Assembly: GCA_030549175.1 (NCBI GenBank)
Contig: JAUKUA010000005.1
Location: 2,790,001-2,854,000 of the forward strand
DNA: 64,000 bases
Source: Lasiosphaeris hirsuta
Taxonomy: Eukaryota > Ascomycota > Sordariomycetes > Sordariales > Lasiosphaeriaceae
Direction of reading: 5' to 3'
In this document: one piece after another, positions 45,422 through 58,287 of the stretch
How the letters are laid out: the number at the start of each line of letters is the position of its first letter
How positions within the stretch are numbered: the stretch's first letter is position 1
Program-made: the position numbers and the translations under genes
The notes under the pieces: generated by a model
What the model was told of the DNA's origin: nothing
Seen by the model: the letters and a program-made list of their open reading frames with translations, nothing else
The model's database searches: none

Positions 45422-46448
45422 TGTGGTGCTGGTGAGGGCTCAAAATAAATAACACACCTTACAGTTGCACAGTACTTTGCAACCAATTCAATTCTGGAGC
45501 CGTAGGATCTTGGACAAGAGGTTGTCGTTCTCCGGTGGCAGGCCCGTCTTTCATGTGCCGACACGACTGTCGACGTCATTGTCGCACTAGTTGAGCAGCA
45601 GACGGGAGTATCCGACTTGCACTGCGGCTCGAGGTACCTTTCCCAACGACACACAAAACCACACCAGCTTATCACCAGCAAAATGTATCAAAGAAGAACA
45701 CGGCAAATAAACAACGTAGTCGAAAATCGCGCTGAATTCGAAAACATGCTTTACCAAGTTCATAGACTTACTATCTGCCTACCTGTCTGCCTTGTCGCTG
45801 GAACCAAGTCCGGCCTCGAGCCCACCCTGGTTACCTTGGTAGTGTGGCCGACGCGGCGCGCGGATCGCTTCCATTCGCTAGATGCTTCAGCCTTCAGCCG
45901 ACTACGGGAAAAGGGCAGGCTCAGTCCACACTCCACTCGAGTCGCTTTTGCTATTCTTCTATTTTATTATCCTTTCATCTGAGAGATAAGCACCATGTCT
46001 TATAGTTTTACACGTTGGATTGGCAAACTCAAAATCAACAGATTGAGACGGGATGGGCAGAGAACGCCGATCTAAACACCGAGACTTTGCGACAGGTGCA
46101 ATAATATCGATTTCGATGCTATCGATGGCCATCGATACTATCCGTCACGCAGACCGTGGAACCTTCACTTCCACTATCTTCCATTCCGACAGACCTCCCA
46201 TATCACTCGGCGCCACCGAGGGCGATGATTTATGTCCCCTGTCGCTTTGTCTTCGCCATGAGAGTTACGGGAGAAGGTCAAGGACCCCGTGAGTGGATGT
46301 TGGATTTGTATTCCAGCTATAGGGTCACCGGTGCGGCTGAAAACAACTGCAAACGATTGGCAGAATCCTCGGCAGCCATGGCCGTCACGAGTGGCGCCTC
46401 CACGCGTGGCGCCGTCTGGAGAGGCGATTTCGAACCTATTCTATTGGC
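45422..46448. other. Intergenic region, carrier / HET relic
   Basis: This 1.0-kb divergent space contains the carrier promoter on the left. Bases 46150-46448 have an open frame in a different frame from the HET segment; it may hold the decayed 5' part of the HET gene, but I cannot align it to the family with confidence. Confidence 0.4.
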
Positions 46449-48212
46449 ATGGACGCCGCGAGTCACCTCTTGCCGTTGTCCCTGCCGGATAGACCTCCTA
46501 CTCCAGCAACAGCTTTCACCGGACTTCTTTGTAGTGGTCGCTTGGTGAACCCGAGTCAGGTTGACTACGGCCTGGTCCAGCAATGGTTGGGGACGTGTGA
46601 TGCAAAGCATATGGGGCCGTTCCATCTCCAGAGTCTCAGTCAGCGTACTCGTATCACACCACATTGTATCGATTGCCAAACGCACGAGATTGTTCAAATT
46701 CCTTCCCACCAATATTACGTTGCATTGAGCTATGTCTGGGGGCCCCAGCATGGCGCCAGTGTTTCGGCCAAAGGCGAGGAATACAAACTGCCACAAGCCG
46801 GGGTTCCCGGAGTCATCCAGGATGCCATGGCAGTGGTTCTGGAACTCGACAAGCGCTACCTTTGGGTCGACAAATACTGCATTAGCAAGGACGAAGAGTC
46901 GACAAAGCGTCTTCAGATTCATAGTATGCACCATATCCATGAGGGTGCCTACGTAATAATTACCGCCTGTGCCGGGTCTGACGCATCATATAGCTTTCCG
47001 GGGACCAGAAGATCGCGAGAGCAGCAACCGTCCGTGAAAACCAGCAGAGTGACTTTTGTTTCCAGTCTTCCAAACCTGTGGACTGCTCTGAGGGACTCGA
47101 CATGGATAACACGGGGATGGACATACCAAGAATGTGTTTTTGTCCCGCCGTGTGCTTTTCTTCACCGAATACCAAGTCTACTTCGCTTGCCCCGCCGGAG
47201 AGCGAGCGCTGTGAGGCCGTTGTAGCTACTACTACTCACCAAACTAAATGGTATGGTGAGCCTATCAATACTGCAGAACCGAGCGTTGTTCTCTCTCCTG
47301 GCATGGGAGCAAGGCTGCGGCTAATCAGCGGTTTAAAAGCTATGCCGGCGCCCGAATTGGAACTGTCCCTAGGCCATTTCAAATCATTCTGCAGACGGGA
47401 CTTGACCTACGGATGCGACATCCTCGACGCCCTCCAGAGCTTCTTTCCACGTTGCAACTCAATACTTGCTACTGCAACCCGATAGCCCCATTCAATGACC
47501 CCATCCACAATCGCCTGGTATTTAAATGCTTAGAGTCTTGCAATCGGGGTTTTGAGAGGCCTCGCCTGGAACCCCGTGGTAGATGGCCCCGTGATAGCCA
47601 GCCCCGTGATAGATGGCCAAAGGAAAGTGGGCCAACTACGCCGTCGCAAAAATTTTCCGGGTTGGTCATGGACGGGCTGGAAGCGGCCGGTCGACTTTAT
47701 TGTCGAGGAAAGATTTCTTCCAGCAGTCAATCGAAACCTCACAGGCGCAATGGTGTGGGTTGAGAGCAAAACGGGCGGCCTCCTGACAATCACGGAACTC
47801 CGAGCTTTGGCCCCTAGTGAAATGTTGCTGCCTGAGCTATCACTCTATATACACGTGGAAACCAGAGTCATACCACTTCGGTTCCAGCCCTCTCTTCCTA
47901 TGGACATGCCTTTTGCCTACCCGGCGCGTATAAAGCAGACGTCGTTTTTTACAGCACGGCCCAAGACAAGGGGGACGTGATGTATCAGCAAATTATCACC
48001 GAGAGCTGGGACTGTGTAAAAAAAATTTTTTTTTTGCGAGTGGCGGCGCGAAACGTTCCGCAACTTGGTTCTTTCTCATTGTCGAGTGGGATGGAGATAT
48101 CGCCTATCGCGTGGGGTCGGTCGTAGTGCCCGAAGAACCGCATAGGGTGTATAGCGAAGTAATTCAGCCACTGATGGATGTGGCCGAGAAACGGGTGATC
48201 AGATTAGGGTAA
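46449..48212 (+). pseudogene. Broken HET-domain (heterokaryon incompatibility) gene
   Basis: HET-domain blocks are readable but spread over several frames. The first frame holds YYVALSYVWG, RYLWVDKYCISKD, MHHIHEGAYVIITA and WITRGWTYQE. After about 47133 the next block, FLSRRVLFFTEYQVYFACP, continues one frame over, consistent with one extra base. A tandem AGCG near 47211-47219 shifts again to CEAVVATTTH and DLTYGCDILDAL. In that frame TAG codons at 47483 and 47531 precede GLAWNP and the diagnostic NFPGWSWTGW. The T6 run near 47945 and the A8T9 run at 48018-48034 shift further before the terminal IVEWDGDIAYRVG, ending TAA 48210-48212. HET proteins trigger cell death after fusion of unlike individuals. 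At least four frame changes and two stops make this a pseudogene, unless homopolymer assembly errors contribute. The 5' end is not defined. Confidence 0.85.
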
Positions 48213-49559
48213 AAAAAAAAATAGGTTGCCTCTTTCACGTGGGTTAAGAAGGCGTGGGCTCAATAACCCCTTTCGAGGCGTATGACCCGTTCCTGGACCG
48301 ATTGTCTCTCGATTGTCAGGGGGGCGGCGCGCCCTGAACTTTCTACTCGGGGCGAGGACGATAGACAGTATCCCGTAGTTGCCACGGGGTTCCGTGCCCG
48401 CAGAACTTCCGGCAGGTTGGTCACAAAAACGGCCCCCTTTATGACTGTAAACGGCTTGTTAGCCGTGTTGACGGGACTCTAACGTCGTTCAGATTGGTGT
48501 ATCGGACTGGTGGCTCTCCCATACGCAAAATCACTTCTGCCTTATGTCGTGGATGAGTAGGATCCGGTGTTGTGTGCCCCGGGTCATGAGACAGAGATGG
48601 TATCTTCTGTGTTGGGATCTATGGGGAGTGGCCATAAGAAGGTTGGCCTGGGGCTCTTCATGCCTGCCCCTTTTTAATGTTCCATGGCGACTCTGGCATC
48701 CATGAAACATACGAAATTCTGTCTAGGAGAACATTTGCCGAAATATTCTCATGACTGGGTCAGTCTATACACCAGAGGTAGCGTTCCGCGTTTGTGTTTT
48801 GCTCCATCTTATTCGTTCGCAGTTACGCGTAGGGCGACGTCCTGTTAATTCATAATCCTTCTCCTTCCTCTCATTGCAACCGCTAACCTAGAAAGAAGAG
48901 CCGAACTGTAGCGGCCGGATTCCTACTTCCGGCGAACGTTCCCAACTCCCAATGTCGGTCCACCTAGAAATGCCATCAACAGATGACAGCAAGGCGGAAA
49001 AGGGGTATAACTACGCTAAGCACCCCTCCTCAACAAAAGCTCAACCCCCCTAACCGCTCACCTCGAAGCACACTGCCACAGCAACTTGGAGAATTGGTTT
49101 ATTGATTCATGTCCAACCAAGCCTTGTACCATGCATTCGGATCCTATACCCTTACAGAAAAAATCTACATAGCTATACATGCCCAGCATCAAACGCCCCT
49201 GTAAACGCCAGCAGTACCCGCCCGAAAGACATAAACGCCTTTGTATACCTGACCTTGCGACCTTATGCATTGCCCTAAGGGTCGGGCGGAGGATATCAAA
49301 ACCTCCCCGTCCCGCCGGTGAAGAAAAAAGAAAAAAAGGTCAAACTGAGAATGTGCAGGTCCTAGCCAGGTGCTGCGGGCAGCGTCTCGCTACGTATTGG
49401 TGTGGTATATAAAAGAACAATAGGGGGAAAGCATAGAACGCTTAAAACCCCATGCAAATGCGCCGTCTGTCCCTATTCGTCCGTCCCTGATCCTAAGTCG
49501 TAACGTTTCATGTGCTGCAAGATGACGATAAAGGAAAGGGGATAAAGGGTATGCCGGCT
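48213..49559. other. Intergenic region after the HET relic
   Basis: About 1.3 kb with no supported gene. Short frames at 48282-48482 (+) and 49058-49270 (-) have no recognisable features. It is AT-rich near 48660-48740 and 49320-49450. It probably contains the 3' flank of the minus-strand Pro-rich frame. Confidence 0.4.
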
Positions 49560-51395
49560 CTAGTTATCCCTCCTACCCACCTTTTCTTTTAGGCCGGCGG
49601 ACCACCTGACCTTTGATTTTTGTGGCTGAGATTGAGATTGGGTTTGCAAACCGCCTCCGTCTGAAGCAGAGCCACCGTTCTTGGACTCTCGGGTAGCAGC
49701 AGCACGCCTTGCCCGGGTCAGCCTTGGAGGCCTAGTGGGTGTTAAACTTGCCTGAGATGGCGGGATCGAGGCCAGAGCTTGCGCCGAGGGGGAATGCGAG
49801 GTCGGAAATTGTGGCCGGCCCGATATTGCCTCGGATGAAACCGCCATATGCGATGGGGTCGAGGGCGTAGTGCGCTGTAACTGCGGCGATAGAATAGCTT
49901 GGGATGGGAGAGCCGGGACCATAGTAGGATATGGGTAAGGTTGTGACGGCCACAATTGCGGCTGTGGTGACGGCATGGCCTGGGGTGGCAGCATGGTGTG
50001 TGAGAGGGGTGAGCTTCCGGGAGCGGACTGTAATTGTGGGGAGGAGTATATTGCGACTCGCGGCTGCGACGATGGCACCGTGAGCGGTGAGAAGTTCGGC
50101 GACGGAAATGAGGTCGATGGAGAGTGCGCCGCAGCGAACTGCGGCGGCTGCGACACCATGTATTGGTGCTGGGGCGCGAACCTCATCTGCGAGTACATCG
50201 ACTGACACGCAAGGGTTTGATATATTTGCCCCGGGGATGGCTGTAGATACGTTGCCTGGTTCCCCGGTGCTGGGCTACGAACGGCCATGTTTTGCGCCGG
50301 GAATTGTGGCCCATACGGCTGAACCGGATAGGATGGCTGCTGCTGGTGTTGTTGTGGGGAGTTTTGCATTACGTTCATCGATGGGTTCCAGTCTGGCAGT
50401 GACGGCGATCTTCCAGCCGGAGACGGGTGCTGATAACCCATCTGATGAGCATAAGCAACATGTCCTACCGACCGATGAGGTGTGTGCTGCGGCCTTGATG
50501 CCATGGCATTCTGTCCGCCTGAATTATGGCTCCAATGGGGAGGTGGCCGGGGAGGTAGGCTGGGATGGGCTTGTTGCGCGGATGGAGTGGATTCTGGTTG
50601 AGAAGCGGAGCTTGCAGCTTGTCCCGATGGCAGAGCCAGAGGAGCCTCGAACTGGGGCGGTGGGGCCTGTCTGGGGGTGTTCCAAGGCAGGCTCGTCTTC
50701 CTTCGAAGCGGAGGCGGAGCCACAGCCAAGCCAGGAGGAAGTAGAGAGATCGGCTCCTGAAGAGGCGGCGGCGGGTATGGGGGAGGAGGAGGAGCTGGAG
50801 AGGTAGGAGGGGGTGGAGGAGGTGGAGGGGGTGGAGGAAGGTTTGGAGAATGGGGCAAAGCCGAAGCGGGAGGCCGAAGCAGAAATGATACGTGAATATC
50901 AGGCTCAGGTGATGTACTCCGTTGCTCTCGAGGAAGGTCGTCGGTCTTCTGCATCAAACCATTGACGTTGTGTGAAGGCGGTGGAACTGCAGCTTGCTCT
51001 ACTGGTAGGTGAACGTCACCTTGAGGTGACGGAGCCGCAACCTGAGGCGGTGATGAAGGCACGTCTCCTTGGAAGGGTTGGACATGCTGCCGAGGCCGAC
51101 CGAAAGGTGTCGACGGTGCTGCAGCCAGCTGTGGCGACCAGGGAACATCAGCTGGTGGAGGTTGAACAGGCAGTTTTGGAGGCTTCGTCTGTCTCGTCTG
51201 CTTGGCCGGTTTCGGCGGCCCCGTCTGTTTTGGCTGCTCGGGCAGTTTTTGCGGGCGATCAACGTTCCTTTTCGGACGTGGAGGCGCCTCTTCTGCTGGA
51301 AGCTCTAACGGTAGCTCTTCGACCGCTGGCGTTTTCGCCGCCTGTAGACTATTCGCTTCGGCGGCGGGGTTTGGAGAAGACAGGAGCGCCTGCAT
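49560..51395 (-). CDS. Pro/Gln-rich disordered protein, or C-terminal extension of Sgf73
   Basis: From the first ATG (51395, MQALLSSPNPAAEANSLQAA) to TAG at 49562-49560 the frame encodes 611 aa. The sequence is dominated by Pro, Gln, Ser and Ala, with a P12 run at about 50800-50835, a repeated GDVPSSPPQVAAPSP-like pattern, many YPVQPYGPQF and SPQLQ-type words, and a basic end (PPRLTRARRAAATRES; KSKVRWSAGLKEKVGRRDN). No folded domain is recognised. Coding-looking sequence continues upstream of the ATG without a stop to 51590, directly behind the TAG of Sgf73 and in the same frame. It may be an independent gene with an undefined 5' exon, or a readthrough extension of Sgf73. Mediator- or SAGA-like transcription factors often carry such composition, but this is only an analogy. 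Confidence 0.6.
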   Translation of the reverse strand: MQALLSSPNPAAEANSLQAAKTPAVEELPLELPAEEAPPRPKRNVDRPQKLPEQPKQTGPPKPAKQTRQTKPPKLPVQPPPADVPWSPQLAAAPSTPFGRPRQHVQPFQGDVPSSPPQVAAPSPQGDVHLPVEQAAVPPPSHNVNGLMQKTDDLPREQRSTSPEPDIHVSFLLRPPASALPHSPNLPPPPPPPPPPPTSPAPPPPPYPPPPLQEPISLLPPGLAVAPPPLRRKTSLPWNTPRQAPPPQFEAPLALPSGQAASSASQPESTPSAQQAHPSLPPRPPPHWSHNSGGQNAMASRPQHTPHRSVGHVAYAHQMGYQHPSPAGRSPSLPDWNPSMNVMQNSPQQHQQQPSYPVQPYGPQFPAQNMAVRSPAPGNQATYLQPSPGQIYQTLACQSMYSQMRFAPQHQYMVSQPPQFAAAHSPSTSFPSPNFSPLTVPSSQPRVAIYSSPQLQSAPGSSPLSHTMLPPQAMPSPQPQLWPSQPYPYPTMVPALPSQAILSPQLQRTTPSTPSHMAVSSEAISGRPQFPTSHSPSAQALASIPPSQASLTPTRPPRLTRARRAAATRESKNGGSASDGGGLQTQSQSQPQKSKVRWSAGLKEKVGRRDN

Positions 51396-51590
51396 TGGAT
51401 GCTGTCTCTCAAACGGACTCGGCACACTGTATCGTCTCGATGCCGGGGTCAAGACCTTTGTGGTAAGCAGGGGCGAGGAGTGGTGAGGACGAGCCACGTC
51501 TGTGGTGATAGCGGCCGGTCCGGCGTGCTTCGGAAGGAGCGGGGAGCTGGCTGGGGCGGTAGGCGGTGATGAACCACGAAGCTGAGCCTT
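51396..51590 (-). other. Open in-frame link between Sgf73 stop and Pro-rich frame
   Basis: After the Sgf73 TAG (51593-51591) the same frame runs 65 codons without stop or ATG into the Pro-rich frame. The residues (for example KAQLRGSSPPTAPASSPLLP and RRYSVPSPFERQHP) resemble the downstream composition. Together with that frame it makes a 676-codon extension. There is little room here for a promoter and leader of a separate gene. Confidence 0.55.
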
Positions 51591-53100
51591 CTAAGCTCGG
51601 CTTGTTACTGATGGTCGCCGCTGTGGTGGGCCGGAGAGGCTGAAGCTCGATGAGCGCCGCGAAAAAGAACCCATCATGGCCGGGTCCGGCTCACCTGGCG
51701 CGTCATCGCCGTCGTATAGGCTAGGGTGCCCTTCAGGAAGGCGTTGTGCACCGAAGCCAACGACCTTGAATATGTTGACACGGCCGCCGTTGGTGGCCAT
51801 CTGCAGCTGTTCATGAAGTCGCGCGAGCTGGTATTGTCGCTTGATTGGGGCAAAAACAGGCTGCGGGACAACGGGCTGGGGGTTCCAGTGAGCCAAAGCT
51901 CCCATGACTGCTGCCGTCTCTTCGTCGCTGTCTACGGCTGCGGCATTTAGCTCATCATCGTCCTCCAACGGCGCGTTGGCGTCGATGGCCGCCTTCTGCT
52001 GCTTGGCCTGGTTCTTCTTTTGGTATGCGGCTAGAAGCATGTCATATGGTAGTGATCGACCAGGCACAGCCCTCTTTGCTCCCATGCTGTGGCTCTTGCA
52101 CGTCAGTGAGCGGGCACACGGCTGCCCATTAGGCAACGGAACACCGCACTGGCGCTCGACATCGACGGGGCCCTTCGGTTTGGCAGCTTTGGGTTTTGGC
52201 TCGTCTTTCTTCTTCTTGGCCTTGCCCTTGTCGAGCTCACCCTCGGCCTTCCTCTTCTTGCCGCTCACTTCTGTCTTCTTGCCGGTTGCCTTCTTGGTCG
52301 TTTTGCCAGCGTTGGGGCCCTTGCGCTCGGGGACGTCGTCGGCATCGCTATCGTCGTCGCCTCGGGCATCGCCGTCGTCGTCTCCAGCCTTGCGCGCTTC
52401 CTTCTCGCGAAGGAGCTCCTTGAGGCGCTCGCGGGCCTCGCGGGCCTCCTTCTTGCGCTGCGCCTTCTCTTTCTTGATGCGCAAACACTGGGCGATATGC
52501 TCTTTGGCAGCAGTAGCTAGTATTCCCTTCTTACAGTGCTTGCACTGCTGCAGGTCGGGCATATCCTCAAGGGGGCGGCCAGTGGAAAAGGTCTCGCGGC
52601 TCGAGTCGTCGAGCTGGTTGATGACGGGGGCGGGGGAGCCGGCGACGATGGAGCCCTCTTTCGATGATTTCTTCTTCTCTTCGACTAGCATGGGGGTTCG
52701 CAAGCGAGCGCGTTAGGAGGAGCACCAATGGAACAGAAACGGCCGCGCAGGTTCACTTACGGTCAAGGGTGCTGGTTTCTTTCCAAGCGCCTGGCTTGCT
52801 AAGCTTTGGTGCTGCCTTCTTAAGTTTGATGGGACCGCTGTTCTGCCATTGGGATTTTCCGGTTGACTTCTTTGCAGAGGCAACCTTGATGGTGGTGGCC
52901 TCTTCATCTGGCGGGCGACAGGAATCTTAGCATTTTAATTTCTACATGGACGCTGTGTGCGCGGTGGATGGAATGGAGGGGAGGGGGCCGCGTCTAGGCG
53001 GTGGGTACGGCGGGTGTGGGGACAGGAGTGCGACGACAAGTCTGTCGTCGAGCGTGGATGTGGACGTGGACATACCTTTGCGCGAATCCATCGTGGCCAT
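51591..53100 (-). CDS. sgf73: SAGA complex subunit Sgf73 (ataxin-7/SCA7 family)
   Basis: Three exons, 53100-53076, 52907-52761 and 52684-51591, encode 421 aa. The 25-bp first exon gives MATMDSRK and joins [14 protein letters not shown]. An N-terminal zinc finger has C105, C108, H120 and C124 ([20 protein letters not shown]). A Lys/Glu-rich region follows. The SCA7 domain spans about residues 233-300, with [33 protein letters not shown] and [17 protein letters not shown]. The protein anchors the deubiquitinase module (Ubp8, Sgf11, Sus1) to SAGA and acts in histone H2B deubiquitination in the nucleus. The ending RRPSVTSRA before TAG looks like a normal family C-terminus. The frame nevertheless stays open for another 676 codons. 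The downstream ATG at 52907 in another frame is spurious. Confidence 0.92.
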
Positions 53101-53991
53101 GGTCGCGGTGATGTCGTGGTATCAAAAAAATAGGGGCTCATGCAGGTATCGATGCGGATCTCACAGGTCCAACAGTAGAGAGATTGGGGGGAGGTGTTGC
53201 CATGGCCTGCGGCGATGCTTTGTGCTGCGACAAGTGGCCTGGTTGAGGAGGGCGGCAGCCTTGTTTCGACGCAGCTGTCTGCGATATGAGCGTGCGTGGT
53301 CATAGGAATGCCGAGGAGCAAATAATGTTATCGATAAGGGTTTAGCGGGGTATCACATTAACGCAGCTTGCCGACGCTCGGCAACTCCCGTCAAGCTCCC
53401 GTCACAGACTCAGCAGGCATGCAAGGGTGAGCTCGACGTTTGACACTCCACAACATACAGAATAATGCTTGGGTATATTCTCTGTTACAGTAGTCCCGTC
53501 TCTCTCCTTTTCATGACGTCAAAGCAGGGAAACATATAAAAAACACAACCTTCCCAAGCACTGCTTAATAGCATCGCTAGCCGTTGTTATCGCTAGGTTC
53601 TCCCCTACACCCCATAAACCAAACAAGGTCAGGGAAAAAAAAAAGTCCCCCCTTCTCCGCATGCAGATTATGAAAAGACAGCACCCCATCCCCAGCCATC
53701 TTCCACACATCACCTTGCCCAAGCTAAATCAATTATTAGCCTATTCCTACTTCATAACCATGCTTTGAGAAAGAACCATTAAAAGAAAGTCCGGGTGCGT
53801 CTTTGGTGTTGATCAGCTCTGCCTTCGTGCTCGTTCCTCCGCTTCCTTAGCCTTGCAGGCAGGAAGGACATTTAGGAAAATATGGTGCGAGGCCTGTATA
53901 CGCCCCAGGATCCCAGAACAAAAAAAAAATTGGAGGTATCAACACTCGTGGCTGCCGAGAAGCTGGCCAATGTGCTAAAAGACGGGTCAAA
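53101..53991. other. Intergenic region upstream of sgf73
   Basis: About 0.9 kb of flank between the sgf73 start and the end of the Pho85 downstream frame, both on the minus strand. It holds the sgf73 promoter and possibly the 3' untranslated region of the kinase gene. AT-rich patches with A9-A11 runs occur near 53636-53645 and 53920-53929. No gene is supported. Confidence 0.45.
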
Positions 53992-54726
53992 CTAGAAATC
54001 TGGGCTAGGAGGAACAGCCGGGGTGTACGGAGCGGTATGCGAGAGAGTCCCCGAATCAGGTATGACAAAGTCCGTCTCAGGCGAGAAGAAACTGGAGTAA
54101 GTCTGAAAATCATCTTCTGACTGCAACTTTGGGCAAGACGGTAACACCGAGTTCAACTGCGCATTCGGGTTGAGCGCCGGTTCGCCGCCTAGTGTAGATG
54201 GCAATTGCGATCCAACCGGTGTCAGATATTGAAAGCCATGTAGCATAGGACCCTCAAAATTTGGGAGCTGATGTCGTTGAGCCATGATAACTGGAGAAGC
54301 GCCCCTTCGCACGAGTAGGCCTGGTTGTTTTGTTTCGGGTGGCTCTCCACCTTTGGTAAGGCTAAGCATACCATCTCCCTCTGGTCTCATGCCATAAAGT
54401 TGCGCATCCTGTGTTGCCTCAGGGCTGCCGCCACCTCCTCGTTTGGTCTTATTCTTCCGCTTTTTACGACGTCCGGAAGGGGCTGAATGAGGATGTTTCG
54501 AACCGCCGGGAGTAACTTCTTTCGCTGTTTTAGTCGGCACGCGGGGTTTAACTGCACCCTCTTCTACGCAGGGTTCGCTGGGAATAGATATACCAAATGC
54601 GTCCCCTGCTGACTGAAGATTGCTGGGAATAAAGGCATCTACTACTGGATTCGGTCTGCTGGGAACGAATGCGTCCGCTGTTGGGTTCAGCTTAGACGGC
54701 AGATTTGACGGCGGATGTGGCCCCGC
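53992..54726 (-). other. Long in-frame open extension after the Pho85 TAG
   Basis: Directly after the kinase TAG (54729-54727) the same frame continues for 244 sense codons to a stop at 53994-53992. There is no ATG until 54390, so it is not a simple separate gene. The residues look protein-like. Three imperfect repeats end in DAFVPS, DAFIPS and DAFGIS, then comes EPCVEEGAVKPRVPTK, a basic NLS-like GRRKKRKNKTKR, and a Ser/Pro/Asp-containing end (PPSPDF). Possibilities are stop readthrough, an exon of another gene, or an alternatively spliced kinase C-terminus. No in-phase GT..TAG intron ending at the stop is apparent. Confidence 0.55.
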
Positions 54727-57032
<2,306 letters not shown>

Positions 57033-58287
57033 TCACGCCGCCGGTGCTGCCGGCTCCACCTCCATCATGTCCAGCCACTCGAGCGCAAACGCCGTGACAA
57101 TCTTCGCCCAGTCCCTCACGGTAGGGATGTCCAGGTGCGGCCCGTCGTCGGCCATGGTGTGCCATACGGACGGAAAGGGCGAGGGGATCAGATGCAGGAT
57201 GGGGGCGCCGCGGGCCATGAAAGGGACGTGGTCGTCGCCGACCCAGGCCCGGTTGAACATGTTGGCCAGCTTGCCGCCCTCGGGCAGGAAAGGGCTCGCC
57301 GGCTTGCTCTCCAGCAGGCCCAGGTCGCGCATGCGGCTCTCGATGGCGCCCATCTTTTGGTAAGCCCAGTGCGTCGTCTGGAAGTACGACGGGACGCGCG
57401 GGTTTGCCGACCCGAGTAGATCGAGGAGGACGAAGAGCGAGATCTGCCGCATCGGGTTCTGGTAGTTGGCCAGCGCCGGGTACGGCGTGTTCTCCCACTC
57501 CTCAGCCAGCGCTCTGTAAGAAAAACAATCACATCAGCTTCACAACCCTCCCCGCAGCCCAGAAAAGGGGAACCTACCTCGCGCCATACAACGAATCCGT
57601 ATCCGTCCAACTCACAAACGCCTCCTCCCCATCCAGCAACATAATCTGCACCCCCATATCCATCGCCGGCGTCCCGCCGTTCTCCCCAAGCGCAATCATC
57701 TCGTCATGCATCTGCGTCAGGTACTGATCAATACTCCTCGCGACATGCATCAGCACGGCGCACGGGGCGGCGCTGTCGGTGGCGCCGATGAAGCCGTCGG
57801 GCGCGATCTTGCTGTCGTAGTGCGCGACGAGGGTCAGCAGGTTGGCCTGGCCGGGGCGGCGCTTGGTCCACGGCGGCTCGCGGCGGAACACGAGGTTCTG
57901 GAACGGGATTTGCCGGTCGCCCGTCGCCGGCGTCGCCCCCGTCGAGTTCTGCCAGAGCACCTCCCACTTGGGCAGCGCGCGCCGGAAGAACGAGACAAAG
58001 TGCTGCTGGGCCGCCGTCTGCCCCGGCGTGCCCGGCACCCGCGTGATCAGTAGCGGCGCGAGCAGCCCCGAGGCCGTGTTGGTGATGTCGAAGTCGGCGG
58101 GCGACCCGCCCGGCACGAGCCGGAGGAAGTTGTCTGACAGAGGCTTGTAGGCGGCGGCGCGGGGTAGGAGGAGGGCGAGCAGGGCAACGAGGAGGAGCCC
58201 GGCCAGCGGGCGGAGGGATGCCGTTGTTCGCGTTCGGGGGGTGGCTGTCGAGGGGAAAGACGGAGGGGGTGTTGTTGGTGGGCGCAT
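57033..58287 (-). CDS. Glutaminyl-peptide cyclotransferase (M28-like, secretory)
   Basis: Two exons, 58287-57578 and 57513-57033, encode 396 aa. Residues 25-46 form a hydrophobic signal peptide or signal anchor (LRPLAGLLLVALLALLLPRA). The zinc site is recognisable: LVAHYDSK, then GATDSAAPC with D171, LLDGEEAF with E221/E222, and the downstream His in WVGDDHVPFM. HTMADDGPHLD and a C-terminal FALEWLDMMEVEP follow. The enzyme converts N-terminal glutamine (or glutamate) of secreted proteins to pyroglutamate, probably in the Golgi or ER lumen. In human QC the acid after DG acts as catalyst and the next as zinc ligand, and both are conserved here. The intron is GTAGGT..TTACAG and joins GAR to ALAEEWEN. 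The TGA stop gives a normal family length. Confidence 0.93.

Noticed and set aside
50087..50806. 239-codon plus-strand frame opposite the Pro-rich frame
   Set aside because: It is a shadow of GC-rich, Pro-coding sequence on the other strand.
52713..52907. Start codon MKRPPPS for sgf73
   Set aside because: It is in the wrong frame. The exon beginning at 52907 joins the 25-bp first exon in another frame that yields the family sequence.
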